Assembly (NCBI GenBank): GCA_018675335.1 | Contig: JABGYH010000003.1 | Span: 1 to 64,000 of the forward strand | Source: Candidatus Woesearchaeota archaeon | GTDB taxonomy: Archaea; Nanobdellota; Nanobdellia; Woesearchaeales; UBA11576 | Length of the DNA stretch: 64,000 bases | Direction: 5' to 3' | Shown: positions 53,002-62,369 of the stretch, piece after piece | How positions within the stretch are numbered: the stretch's first letter is position 1 | Layout of the letters: each line of letters begins with the position of its first letter | Notes under the pieces: generated by a model | The model's database searches: none | Told to the model about the DNA's origin: nothing | Seen by the model: the letters and a program-made list of their open reading frames with translations, nothing else | Made by a program: the position numbers and the translations under genes

Positions 53002-53907
53002 TTAAATTAGAGTTAACATCCCGCATGCTGCACCAATATCTTTTCCACGCGACTGCCTAATAAAACATTTAAATCCTGCTTTTATTATTTCTTTTTTAAA
53101 AAATTCTATTTCGCGTTTTGAAGAAGGTTTAAACTTATTTGTTTCATTAAATTCAAGCAAATTAAAATTAATATTTTTTGGCCAGTCAAGACTTAGCAGG
53201 TTTAATAAATCATTTTTCGAATCATTAATATTTTTAATTAATGCATAACTAATCATAACACCTGATTTTTTATTTGAAAACTGTTTTGTAAAATTAACTA
53301 TTTGTTCAACTGATAAATTTGATTTAGGAATTAATTTGGTTCTGGTTTCATCAAGCGGACTGTGAAGTGAAATTGCAATATTAAATTTAGCAGAGATTAA
53401 TTTGTCAAGATTAAGTCCAATTGTCGATAAAGTTATTTTTTTAAACGCTAAATTAAAATCTTTATTAAAAATATTAATTGCTTTGTTTACTTCTTCAAAG
53501 TTTAACATGGGCTCTCCCATACCCATGAATATAACTGAGGTGAGACTTCGGTCAGGCGCTGAATTTGGGAAGTTGATTTGATTAATATCTGATGAAAAGT
53601 TTGTTTTTGAATTATGATTATCTAATACAACAGTTAATGCAATTTTAACTTGATTAATTATTTCTTCTGCTAAGAGATTTCGTTTGAAATGTTTAGTATG
53701 ACAAAAAGTACAACCTAAAGGACAACCAATTTGAGAAGAAACACAAACTGCAGTTTTATTATTAATAGTTGGAATTACAACTGTTGAATATCCTTCTTTA
53801 AATTTAATTAAAATAGTCCCATCAACTGATTCTAATACTTTATAGTTAATTTTTTGGTCAGAGTTTATTTTTAGATTATTATTCATTTTTTTAGTTTGGT
53901 CTAGCAA
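53002..53907 (-). CDS. RlmN-like radical SAM methyltransferase
   Basis: 301 residues. CPLGCTFC (C62, C66, C69) binds the radical-SAM cluster. VIFMGMGEPMLN is the characteristic GxGEP segment of RlmN/Cfr. The C-terminal DIGAACGMLTLI carries the conserved Cys295 (as in DIxAACGQL of RlmN) that forms the methylated intermediate. Bacterial RlmN methylates 23S rRNA A2503 and some tRNA A37. This protein is shorter at the N-terminus by some 50-60 residues and archaeal substrates are unproven. A start at M8 (53886) is also possible. Confidence 0.85.
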   Translation of the reverse strand: MLDQTKKMNNNLKINSDQKINYKVLESVDGTILIKFKEGYSTVVIPTINNKTAVCVSSQIGCPLGCTFCHTKHFKRNLLAEEIINQVKIALTVVLDNHNSKTNFSSDINQINFPNSAPDRSLTSVIFMGMGEPMLNFEEVNKAINIFNKDFNLAFKKITLSTIGLNLDKLISAKFNIAISLHSPLDETRTKLIPKSNLSVEQIVNFTKQFSNKKSGVMISYALIKNINDSKNDLLNLLSLDWPKNINFNLLEFNETNKFKPSSKREIEFFKKEIIKAGFKCFIRQSRGKDIGAACGMLTLI

Positions 53908-53970
53908 ATATTTAAAACTAGTTTATATTAAATGTAAAACTTTAAAAATAAAGAAGAAATTGGAGTTTTC

Positions 53971-55722
53971 ATGACATACACAAAAGGCAAATGGGATTTG
54001 ACAAAGCTACTTAAAAAAGGAACTAAAGAAGAAGTTTTAGAAAAAGTAGAAGAAATAAAACAAAAAGTTGAACAAATTGAAAAATATAAAGATAAATTAG
54101 ATTCTATAACTCCCACTGAGTTCACACAAATAATAAAAGTTCTTGAACAAATAAAACATGACAAAGAAATTGTTTACATGTACTTAAGTTTAAGATTCCA
54201 TGCTAATACTAAAGATCAAGAAGCAGGAGCACTACTATCACAACTCGAATCAGAATTATCTCGATTAGGAAATAAAATATTATTTTTTGCGTTATGGTTT
54301 AAAGAATTAAGTGATGACTCAGCTCAAAAATTTATCGACTCAATGCCAGGATATGAATATTATCTAAAAGACATAAGACGAAGCAAACCATACATTTTAT
54401 CTGAAAAAGAAGAAAAAATAATCAACCTACTTTCAACACATGGCGTTGGCGCACTCGAATCAGTTTATTCAATATTTACTAATAGTTTTATGTTTGAATG
54501 GGAAGGAAAAAAAATAACCCAAGAAGAATTAATATCCAAAGTTAGATCATCAAAACCTGAAGTTCGAAAAAAAGCATACCAAACATTACTTGGAAAATAT
54601 ACTGATAACAAACTAGTCATAAATGAAATTTACAAACACATTGTTCTTGACTGGAAAACAGAAGGAGTTGATCTACGAGGCTACAAAAGCCCACTATTTA
54701 TTAGAAGCTTTTCACAAAACTTACGAGAAGAAACAGTTAAGTTACTAATGGATGTTTGTCGCGAAAATGTTAAATTATTTCAAAAATATTTTCTTTTGAA
54801 AGCAAAACTTATTGGCGTTGAAAAATTAAAAAGATTCGATATATACGCACCACTAAAAGAAATTGATGAACATTTTGAATATGGTGACGCCGTACAAAAA
54901 GTAATTGATACATATTCTGAATTTGATACTGAAATGGGAGAACTTGCAAAATCAATGTTTGATGAAAATTTAGTTGATTCTGATGTTTGCGAAGGAAAAC
55001 GAAGTGGAGCATTTTGTATGTCTGGGCCAATTGATTATAAACCCTACGTACTACTTAGTTTTGTAGATAAATGGAAAGATATCTCAACGCTCGCACACGA
55101 AATTGGACACGCAATTCATCACATGCTTGCCGCAAAAACAAATAATAATTTTACAGTTCACGCAGAACTACCAGTTTGTGAAACCGCATCAATATTTGGA
55201 GAACAATTACTTGCAGAAAAAGTATTATCAGAAGTTGAAGATGATGTTAAAATAGATATTCTAGCTCAACAAATAGATGGAATGTATGGCTCAATCATGA
55301 GACAAATATATTTCGTAATATTTGAAGAACTAGCACACAAAGCATACGCTGAAGGTGCAACGGTTGATGAAATGAGTGAAATTTATTATGGAACATTAAA
55401 AGAACATTTTGGAGACTCAGTGGAACTCACCGATGATTTCAAATGGGAATGGCTCTATATCCCCCACATATTTCACACGCCATTTTACTGCTACGCATAT
55501 AGCTTTGGAAACTTACTCGTTTTAGCACTATACAAAAAGTACAAAGAAGAAGGAGACTCATTTGTTCCTAAAATTAAAAAAATGTTAGAACTTGGCGGAT
55601 CAATGAGTCCTGAAGAAGTTGTTGCAACCGCAGGATTTGACATTAACCAAAAAGAATTCTGGCAAGGTGGCTTTGATGTCATAAAAGAAATGATTGCAGA
55701 ACTTGAAAAATTGGTTAAATAA
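53971..55722 (+). CDS. pepF: Oligoendopeptidase F (M3 family)
   Basis: 583 residues with the zinc-binding HEIGH (H376-H380) in LAHEIGHAIHHML, a downstream ETASIFGEQL supplying the third ligand (the Glu), and the C-terminal HIFHTPFYCYAYSFG, all typical of M3B PepF. It degrades oligopeptides in the cytoplasm. The N-terminal 200 residues are the helical lid of the family. No signal peptide. GGAG lies about 9-12 bases before ATG 53971. It is divergent from the RlmN-like gene. Confidence 0.93.
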   Translation: MTYTKGKWDLTKLLKKGTKEEVLEKVEEIKQKVEQIEKYKDKLDSITPTEFTQIIKVLEQIKHDKEIVYMYLSLRFHANTKDQEAGALLSQLESELSRLGNKILFFALWFKELSDDSAQKFIDSMPGYEYYLKDIRRSKPYILSEKEEKIINLLSTHGVGALESVYSIFTNSFMFEWEGKKITQEELISKVRSSKPEVRKKAYQTLLGKYTDNKLVINEIYKHIVLDWKTEGVDLRGYKSPLFIRSFSQNLREETVKLLMDVCRENVKLFQKYFLLKAKLIGVEKLKRFDIYAPLKEIDEHFEYGDAVQKVIDTYSEFDTEMGELAKSMFDENLVDSDVCEGKRSGAFCMSGPIDYKPYVLLSFVDKWKDISTLAHEIGHAIHHMLAAKTNNNFTVHAELPVCETASIFGEQLLAEKVLSEVEDDVKIDILAQQIDGMYGSIMRQIYFVIFEELAHKAYAEGATVDEMSEIYYGTLKEHFGDSVELTDDFKWEWLYIPHIFHTPFYCYAYSFGNLLVLALYKKYKEEGDSFVPKIKKMLELGGSMSPEEVVATAGFDINQKEFWQGGFDVIKEMIAELEKLVK

Positions 55723-55759
55723 AATTTTTAATTCTTCTTTTTATTACATTTAGAAAGTA

Positions 55760-55840
55760 CCTTGCATTGCAAGGATATTTCTTCTAATTTTGGTTAATAT
55801 TTAGTTATCTCCCTGATTAGTAACTAAGCTATCCGATAGC
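55760..55840. promoter_or_regulatory. Two palindromes before the J-domain gene
   Basis: CCTTGCA-T-TGCAAGG (55760-55774) and GCTATC-C-GATAGC (55828-55840) are perfect inverted repeats. The second lies just before TTATATATG (55842-55850), a TATA element for the gene at 55896, where a bound regulator could interfere with TBP/TFB. The first follows the pepF stop and could be a weak hairpin. Confidence 0.4.
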
Positions 55841-55895
55841 CTTATATATGAGACCTGAGAAAAAAATAACAATTAATTACTTATAAGTTTAAAAA

Positions 55896-56435
55896 ATGGC
55901 ACAAGTTAGAATAAAAGGACACGAATTTAATGTAAATCCAGTTAAAGACTCATTTAATAGGCGTGCCCAGCAATTTTATAATAACATCATGCGAAAACTA
56001 AAATCCATTGGAATTCCTGAAGAAGATATTGAAATTGAATTTGAACCAATGGCACTAAAATCTGCCCCTGCAAGCGTTACTTGGTATGTTCAAGACTGCA
56101 GACTACACTATAGCTACACTACTTGTAAAAGATTTGTTGATAATTTATTTATTGTTTCAAAAATTATTGATTTTGAAGTAAACGAAATAATAAATGATAA
56201 AAAAACAGTAGAACAATTTATTTTTGATTTCTCAGAATCATCGGACGTAGAAGAAGAACGAAAATCTGCAAGAAAAATTTTAGGAGTAGAAGAAGATTCA
56301 CTAGATTTTGATCTCATGAGTAAAAATTATAAACAACTTGCAAAAGAAGCACATCCAGATATGCCAACTGGCGATACTGAAAGATTTAAATCACTAAATC
56401 GCGCACATAAAATTCTAAAAAGAGAACTAGCTTAA
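55896..56435 (+). CDS. J-domain protein with C-terminal J domain
   Basis: 179 residues. The C-terminal part (about 125-179) is a J domain: NYKQLAKEAHPDMPTGDTERFKSLNRAHKIL contains the HPD motif that triggers Hsp70 ATP hydrolysis, flanked by helices II and III. The N-terminal 120 residues are an unrecognised alpha/beta region. Placing J at the C-terminus differs from DnaJ. No dnaK is in the window. ATG 55896 follows a TATA element by about 45 bases. The partner could be a chromosomal Hsp70. Confidence 0.75.
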   Translation: MAQVRIKGHEFNVNPVKDSFNRRAQQFYNNIMRKLKSIGIPEEDIEIEFEPMALKSAPASVTWYVQDCRLHYSYTTCKRFVDNLFIVSKIIDFEVNEIINDKKTVEQFIFDFSESSDVEEERKSARKILGVEEDSLDFDLMSKNYKQLAKEAHPDMPTGDTERFKSLNRAHKILKRELA

Positions 56436-56597
56436 GTTAATAATTATTTATCTAAATTCATATTTATTTTTCTGTTTTAAAAATAATAGCACATACTGAA
56501 TTTAAATAGATAAGTATCCCACACCTCAACATAAATTAAAAATAGATAATAAATTAAATAAACTAAATCATTAATTAAAATTCATTAAGTATTCAAA

Positions 56598-58373
56598 TTG
56601 GTCAAAATAAATCTAGAACAAATACCTGAAAGGCTCATACACGCAAAAGAATTAGTGAGTGCTAATCAATTCAAACTAAATATATTAGCTCAAAAAATAA
56701 CTAATTTTGAAATTGTAGATAGTCTAATTGCTAAACCCACATATGACACAAAAATAGACATATTAGAACATCAAACAAAAACTGCACTGCATGTTCTAAA
56801 CAATTTTTCTCACAGAGCATTACTCGCAGATGAAGTTGGACTTGGAAAAACAATTGAAGCAGGAATAATAATTAAAGAGTACATTGTTCGAAAACTTGCT
56901 AGCAAAATTCTTATTTTAACTCCTGCAACACTAAAGTATCAATGGCAAGAAGAAATGAGATCTAAATTTGAAGAAGAATTTGAAATTGCAAACACCCCTG
57001 AAGATTACCATAACAAAAAAGTAATTGCATCAATTGATACTGCCAAAACTCCTCGACATAAAAAAGTACTTGAAACAATCGATTGGGATTTAATCATCAT
57101 CGATGAAGCGCATAAATTAAAAAACAGCGCAACACTAAATTATAAACTAATTAAATCCTTAAGAAAAAAAAGATGTTTAATGCTTACTGCAACACCATTA
57201 CAAAATAATATTTTTGAATTATGGACTCTGCTAGATTTATTACATCCTGGATTTTTAGAAACAAAAGCAAAATTCACAGAAAAATTTGTATCTGACAAAG
57301 ATGGAATGAAAATAATTAACGATCAAGAACTACAACAAAAATTAAGTAAAATTATGATTCGAAACTTACGAAAAGACGTTGGAATTAAATTTGCTAAAAG
57401 ATCTGTGAAAACACACTTACTTGAATATTCTTCACAAGAAATGAAATTTTATCAAGAAGCGATAAACTTCATTAAAAAACAATATCAAGATTTAACAAAA
57501 CTTGAAAAAGAAATAGGCCAAGATGATGATATTGAATCAGTAGCTAATCTATCGGAAGAAGAATTAAAAAAAATGGCCTCAGAATATAAGCGAAAGGGAC
57601 TTCTCACATTTAGCTTAATTATGCTCACACGACAATTAACAAGCTCACTGCAAACAGGCATAAAAGCACTGGAAAGATATCAAAAAACAATAGATGATCC
57701 AAAAAAAATTCGATTAATTGAATTATTACTTAAACAAGGAAAAAATATAACTGACGATAGGAAAAAAGATCATTTGTTAAAATTACTCAAAAAAGAACAA
57801 AAAAAAGTCATAATATTTACGACATTCATACACACTCAAAATATGTTAGAATTTGAATTACAAAAAAATAATTACAGTACTGTTAAATTTAATGGCACAA
57901 TGACTGCACAAGAAAAAGAAGATGCAATATCAGAATTTAAAGAAAAAAAACAAATTTTAATTTGTACTGATTCTGGTAGCGAAGGACGAAACTTACAATT
58001 TGCACAAATCTTAATTAATTTTGATTTACCTTGGAATCCTATGAGAATAGAACAAAGAATAGGAAGAGTACACAGAATAGGCCAAAAACATGACGTAACA
58101 ATACACAACTTAGCAATAAAAAATACTATTGAATCATACATCCTAAATAAATTATATGAAAAAATTAGTTTATTTACAGTTGCAGTCGGAGAAATGGACT
58201 TAATATTATCACAACTAAAACAAAAAGGAAGTATCGAACAATCAATTTTTAATTCTTATTTTAATGAAAATGAAAAATTATCAGAAGAACTTTCAACTGC
58301 AAAAGAAACTGCCAATAATATTAAAAAATTCGATCAAAAAATATTCAAAGGAGAAAAACACAGTGGATCCTGA
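56598..58373 (+). CDS. SNF2-family helicase/ATPase
   Basis: 591 residues. Motif I ADEVGLGKTIEAG, motif II IIIDEAHKLKN, motif III LMLTATPLQNN and motif V/VI GSEGRNLQF...RIEQRIGRVHRIGQ are all present, giving a complete SF2 SNF2/RapA-type motor. Such enzymes translocate on duplex DNA to remodel bound proteins; RapA acts on RNA polymerase. A TTG at 56598 is the apparent start. The next gene begins inside the last codons (GTG 58363), with AAAGGAG ahead of it, so the two are translationally coupled. Confidence 0.92.
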   Translation: MVKINLEQIPERLIHAKELVSANQFKLNILAQKITNFEIVDSLIAKPTYDTKIDILEHQTKTALHVLNNFSHRALLADEVGLGKTIEAGIIIKEYIVRKLASKILILTPATLKYQWQEEMRSKFEEEFEIANTPEDYHNKKVIASIDTAKTPRHKKVLETIDWDLIIIDEAHKLKNSATLNYKLIKSLRKKRCLMLTATPLQNNIFELWTLLDLLHPGFLETKAKFTEKFVSDKDGMKIINDQELQQKLSKIMIRNLRKDVGIKFAKRSVKTHLLEYSSQEMKFYQEAINFIKKQYQDLTKLEKEIGQDDDIESVANLSEEELKKMASEYKRKGLLTFSLIMLTRQLTSSLQTGIKALERYQKTIDDPKKIRLIELLLKQGKNITDDRKKDHLLKLLKKEQKKVIIFTTFIHTQNMLEFELQKNNYSTVKFNGTMTAQEKEDAISEFKEKKQILICTDSGSEGRNLQFAQILINFDLPWNPMRIEQRIGRVHRIGQKHDVTIHNLAIKNTIESYILNKLYEKISLFTVAVGEMDLILSQLKQKGSIEQSIFNSYFNENEKLSEELSTAKETANNIKKFDQKIFKGEKHSGS

Positions 58374-59346
58374 ACTAATAGAACAATTTTTTAAACTGTA
58401 TCTGGATGAAAATAAAATAGATTACGCTCTAAATAAAGAGATTTACACCGTTAAACGAAAAACAAAACAAAAACATTTTGAATTAAACAAATTTACATTC
58501 AATCCTCGCGCTGTAACAAAAACAATTCAACTAATCCAACCCGGAAATTCAATACTCGATAGTGCAGTAAGTAAATATGGTTCATTAACAATATCCAATT
58601 TAAAAATTACTCACAAAAAAAATGATATACTTGAATTAAACGAAAAATTATTTGAACTTAACAAACAAAACGTTTCGTATAAAATAGAGGAATGTACAGG
58701 ACATGGACAATATATTTTATTTGAACTCATAGTAAATACAGTTAAACATAGAAAAATATTATCAATACCACTTTTAATCTTTAATAACCAAAAAATTTTG
58801 GCAGAACAATTTGTTAATGCAAATTTCACATTAATTAAAAAATCATTTGAAATTAAAAAAATAAAACAAGCATTAGCTCAAATTACTAATTTTTCAACTC
58901 CAAAATTAGAAAAAGCTGAAAAAGAACACAAAAAAGATATGGAAGAATTATTAGAAATTCAATTTAAACATGCCGAAAACCAATACGCCGAATTAAAAAA
59001 ACAAGAAGACAAACTGTTAAATAAAATTAATGACCTACACGAGAACTCACTTAGCGCAGCTTCATTTTCACTTAAAAACAAATATTCACATCAAAAAAAA
59101 TCATTAAAGAAAAAACACGAACTACTAATTAAAAAAAATAAAACAAAACGAAATAATATTAAAAAATTATTTGATAAACAAATGGAAGAATTAAAAACAA
59201 AAAAACTTAATGTTGAATCCAACATAATTGCCCTGGCCAAAGTTGAATTTAACTATTTTCTAATCAAATTCGCAGATAAAGAAGAATTTTATTATTTTAG
59301 TTTTCTAAAAAAGTTTGAAAAAAAGAACAAAGAAGAAAAAAAATAA
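58363..59346 (+). CDS. Coiled-coil partner protein of the SNF2 motor
   Basis: About 327 residues from GTG 58363 (AAAGGAG at 58347-58353). An ATG at 58264 is also in frame, but using it would overlap the helicase gene by 110 bases. The first 190 residues are alpha/beta; the remainder is a long Lys/Glu-rich coiled coil. I do not recognise the family. Tight overlap with the SNF2 gene suggests a complex, possibly a substrate adaptor or DNA anchor. Confidence 0.7.
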   Translation: MDPELIEQFFKLYLDENKIDYALNKEIYTVKRKTKQKHFELNKFTFNPRAVTKTIQLIQPGNSILDSAVSKYGSLTISNLKITHKKNDILELNEKLFELNKQNVSYKIEECTGHGQYILFELIVNTVKHRKILSIPLLIFNNQKILAEQFVNANFTLIKKSFEIKKIKQALAQITNFSTPKLEKAEKEHKKDMEELLEIQFKHAENQYAELKKQEDKLLNKINDLHENSLSAASFSLKNKYSHQKKSLKKKHELLIKKNKTKRNNIKKLFDKQMEELKTKKLNVESNIIALAKVEFNYFLIKFADKEEFYYFSFLKKFEKKNKEEKK

Positions 59347-59374
59347 AAAAAAACTCTGATACAAACATAATATC

Positions 59375-60124
59375 TTACTTCTTTTTGGCAAATCCTTCAA
59401 AAGCTTTTAACACTTCAAGAGGTGTTGCGAAAACAATAGTATTACTTTTATCACTGGACATATCATTTATGCTTTGCAGCGTTCTTAAATGAAGTGCTCC
59501 TGGTGCTTTTGATAGAGTCATTGCAGCTTTAGCCATATTCTCAGAGGCTACTACCTCACCTTCTGCTTTAATAATAACAGCTCTTTTTTCTCTTTCAGCT
59601 TCAGCTTCTTTACCTAAAACTCTTTTCATATCTTCTGGAAGTTCAACATGTTTTAATTCAACACCTTCAACTTTTATACCCCAAGGATCTGTTGCTTTAT
59701 CAACAATTATTTGAATCTTTTTAGAAATTTTATCTCTTTGACCTAATAAGTCATCTAAACTAACTTCTCCTACAACATCTCTCATTGTGGTTTGTGCTAA
59801 TTGAGACACAGCATAATTATAATGTTCAACTTCTAAAATCGATTTGTTTGCTTCAGCAACTTTATAATAAAGAACTGCATTTACTTTAAGCGAAACATTA
59901 TCTTTAGAAATTGCATCTTGATCAGGAACATCAATTGCTTTTGTTCGCATATCAACTCGTTCCCAAGTCATCAAAATTGGCAATACCAAACTTAATCCAG
60001 GCGTAATTAATCCCATATATTTTCCTAAGAAAAATCTAACTCCGCGTTCATATTCTTTAACAACTCTTAGACTTAATAACAAATATGCTCCAAGAACTAT
60101 TCCAACAGTAAGTAAAACACTCAT
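59375..60124 (-). CDS. Slipin/stomatin-like SPFH protein
   Basis: About 249 residues from ATG 60124, with GGGG at 60136-60133 as ribosome site (a GTG three codons upstream is possible). One N-terminal membrane segment is followed by the SPFH/band 7 domain (KEYERGVRFFLGKYMGLITPGLSLVLPIL, LKVNAVLYYKV). An Ala/Glu-rich coiled coil (KEAEAEREKRAVIIKAEGEV) comes next. These proteins form oligomeric membrane scaffolds. A NfeD partner, usual next to slipins, is not seen. The adjacent gene is a small membrane protein. Confidence 0.88.
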   Translation of the reverse strand: MSVLLTVGIVLGAYLLLSLRVVKEYERGVRFFLGKYMGLITPGLSLVLPILMTWERVDMRTKAIDVPDQDAISKDNVSLKVNAVLYYKVAEANKSILEVEHYNYAVSQLAQTTMRDVVGEVSLDDLLGQRDKISKKIQIIVDKATDPWGIKVEGVELKHVELPEDMKRVLGKEAEAEREKRAVIIKAEGEVVASENMAKAAMTLSKAPGALHLRTLQSINDMSSDKSNTIVFATPLEVLKAFEGFAKKK

Positions 60125-60171
60125 ACATAACACCCCACGTTAATTAATTATTTTATTGATAAATTCATCAA

Positions 60172-60432
60172 TTATTTTTTTTTATTTGCCATAAAATAAG
60201 AAACTGCAAAACCAATTCCAAGACCAATAAGAGTTCCTGCTGCAACTTGATTTGTCAAAAATCCAACACCAATTCCAATAAGCAATCCTGCAGGAATTAA
60301 CATACCTGAAGAATATTTACCAGACATATTGCAAGTTTTATCATTTGAAGAACCTCTAACTTTTGAAGAAAGCTTAGCTTTTGAAGATTTTTTTAATGTT
60401 TTTGAAGATTTTTTACTAACTTTTTTTGCCAT
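60172..60432 (-). CDS. Small membrane protein with Lys-rich N-terminus
   Basis: 86 residues from ATG 60432 (AGGGTGA at 60445-60439). A Lys/Ser-rich basic N-terminal half is followed by two short Gly-rich hydrophobic stretches (LIPAGLLIGIGVGFL, GTLIGLGIGFAVSYFM). No family recognised. It lies 47 bases upstream of the slipin on the same strand and may be co-transcribed. The basic N-terminus could bind DNA or RNA at the membrane. Confidence 0.65.
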   Translation of the reverse strand: MAKKVSKKSSKTLKKSSKAKLSSKVRGSSNDKTCNMSGKYSSGMLIPAGLLIGIGVGFLTNQVAAGTLIGLGIGFAVSYFMANKKK

Positions 60433-60506
60433 AAATATCACCCTAAAACTAATTTAAATAAAATAAATAATTGTTTTAACTTATTTAAATGTTGTTGTTC
60501 TTTTGA

Positions 60507-61733
60507 TTATTTTGAATTATTATTTTTCATAACAAATGAGATCAATAATGTAAATACTAACAAAATCACTCCAGTTACTATATAGACTGGCTTTAGTCCG
60601 AATGCATCACTAAAAAAACCAAACGATATTGAAACAAATATAAGCCCGCATCTTGAAAACATACTTCCAACTGACAAAACTGTGGCCCGTTCTTTGGATT
60701 GCGTAATTTTATTTGTATAATCACCAAGAACTGGAAAAATAAACCCCCTCACTAATTCTCGCAATGCGAAAAATATAAACCCCCACCAAACAAAAAAAAT
60801 ACTTGAAAAAATTAGTGCAGCTACAAGAAATAATGGCATGATTAACAAAGATTTGAACACCCCGAGCTTTTCTTCAAGATAATGTGCTTTTAGTGATGCA
60901 AGTGCAGTAAAAATTGAAAATATTGCAAAAATTATGCCAAAAGAATTCAATGGAAGCGCAGTTTCTCTAAAGTATGGTTGATACATTAAAAAAATTGTGT
61001 TAGAAACACCCAGAACAATAAACGAATAAACAAATAAGCCTAATAACTTTTTGTTGTGTAAAGATTTTTTTACAATTGATAATAATTGTGAAAATTCTTT
61101 TTTAATTGTTAAAGAGCCAATTTTTGCTAATTTTGTTCGTGGAGGCTCAGTAAAAGAAAATGTTAAAAAAACCAAAAATATATGCCCAACTAACGTTAAC
61201 AGAATCGTAATTTTTATTCCAAACATAACAATAATTGATCCAATCACACTTGAAAAAATAACTGCAATCTCACCAAAAAACTTTGCCTTACCGTCAATCT
61301 TTTTGTACTCTTTTTCCCTCTTTAACAAAAGTAAAGTATCATACAAAAATGCTGAATCCGCACCAGATGCAAACGAAATACAAATACCTAAAAAAATGTG
61401 AGAAACTATTAACATAGAAAAACCAGTTGCAAAATAAAGAAGCGCAATTGAGATTACTTGAAAAATTACTGAAATAATTAATGAATTCTTCCTACCAAAC
61501 TTATCAGCAATATACCCAGAAGGAATTTCCATAATAAACAAGGTTACTGCCATAAAACTTTGTAAAATTGCAATTTTTCCTAATGACAAACCTAATTCCT
61601 GAAAATAATAAACAATAAAAGGCAAGAACAAAGCAAACATATCAATAAAATTAAATAAATAAAACTTCCAAATATTTGCAGTGAGGCGAGAATTTATTTG
61701 AGAATTTAGTTGGGACACTTTAACTGAACTCAT
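60507..61733 (-). CDS. Major facilitator superfamily transporter
   Basis: 408 residues with about 12 membrane helices. The loop GYIADKFGRKNSLI is the MFS motif A (GxxxDxxGRR) between helices 2 and 3. Halves of six helices are separated by a cytoplasmic loop. The substrate cannot be told; the arrangement resembles drug/solute efflux members. It begins 8 bases after the PIN-domain gene stop (minus strand), so the pair is likely one transcript. Confidence 0.85.
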   Translation of the reverse strand: MSSVKVSQLNSQINSRLTANIWKFYLFNFIDMFALFLPFIVYYFQELGLSLGKIAILQSFMAVTLFIMEIPSGYIADKFGRKNSLIISVIFQVISIALLYFATGFSMLIVSHIFLGICISFASGADSAFLYDTLLLLKREKEYKKIDGKAKFFGEIAVIFSSVIGSIIVMFGIKITILLTLVGHIFLVFLTFSFTEPPRTKLAKIGSLTIKKEFSQLLSIVKKSLHNKKLLGLFVYSFIVLGVSNTIFLMYQPYFRETALPLNSFGIIFAIFSIFTALASLKAHYLEEKLGVFKSLLIMPLFLVAALIFSSIFFVWWGFIFFALRELVRGFIFPVLGDYTNKITQSKERATVLSVGSMFSRCGLIFVSISFGFFSDAFGLKPVYIVTGVILLVFTLLISFVMKNNNSK

Positions 61734-61741
61734 TTTGCGTT

Positions 61742-62218
61742 TTAACCCAAAGGCAAATCATTTAAAATTTTAATATTGTATTTTTGAGAATAGTTTTCTG
61801 CAACTGCTGTAAATATATGATGTTTATCTCTAGTAATAATATTTGCACTCATTTGAAGTGCTTGAACAAATAAAACCGCATCACTAGGATCGGGAACACA
61901 CTGCAAGATATGAGGATCAAAATTTGTTACAAAAGTTTTTTCGTTTTGTCTTTCTCCAGGAGAAACCGTACTTGGAGTTACATGAATTAATTCTTGCTTA
62001 AGAAAATTTCTAAACTGATGATTAAAAGTTCCGCCCAGCTTATGATGAAAATGCAGAAGTTCTTTTAGATTAAACTCAGACATTCCAACAACATTGTGAG
62101 TACAGAAATTAACTAACTTTTTTATTTTATTAGTCTTAAACATATACACCAGAAAACAAGTGTCAAGCAAATAATCAACTCGATTTGTTTTATGTAATAA
62201 CTCAATAAGTTCTTTCAT
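61742..62218 (-). CDS. PIN-like domain protein
   Basis: 158 residues. YLLDTCFLVYMF supplies the first acidic residue of a PIN fold, a central MSEFNLKELL segment the second, and DPSDAVLFVQALQMSANIITRDKHHIF the third and fourth (DxxD and the xxITRD strand). Most PIN proteins are single-strand-specific ribonucleases, often toxins. No antitoxin gene is adjacent, so a stand-alone RNase is possible. Confidence 0.75.
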   Translation of the reverse strand: MKELIELLHKTNRVDYLLDTCFLVYMFKTNKIKKLVNFCTHNVVGMSEFNLKELLHFHHKLGGTFNHQFRNFLKQELIHVTPSTVSPGERQNEKTFVTNFDPHILQCVPDPSDAVLFVQALQMSANIITRDKHHIFTAVAENYSQKYNIKILNDLPLG

Positions 62219-62369
62219 AATTTAACACGAGATTTTTAAAGTATATAAATTAAACTTTTTTATTAATTTAAATTAATTAATTTGATAATCAATTCAATCA
62301 TTAATTTACTAATTAATTTACTAAATATTTCATAAAATTTATAAATGAAATTAGATTGGTTATGATAAT

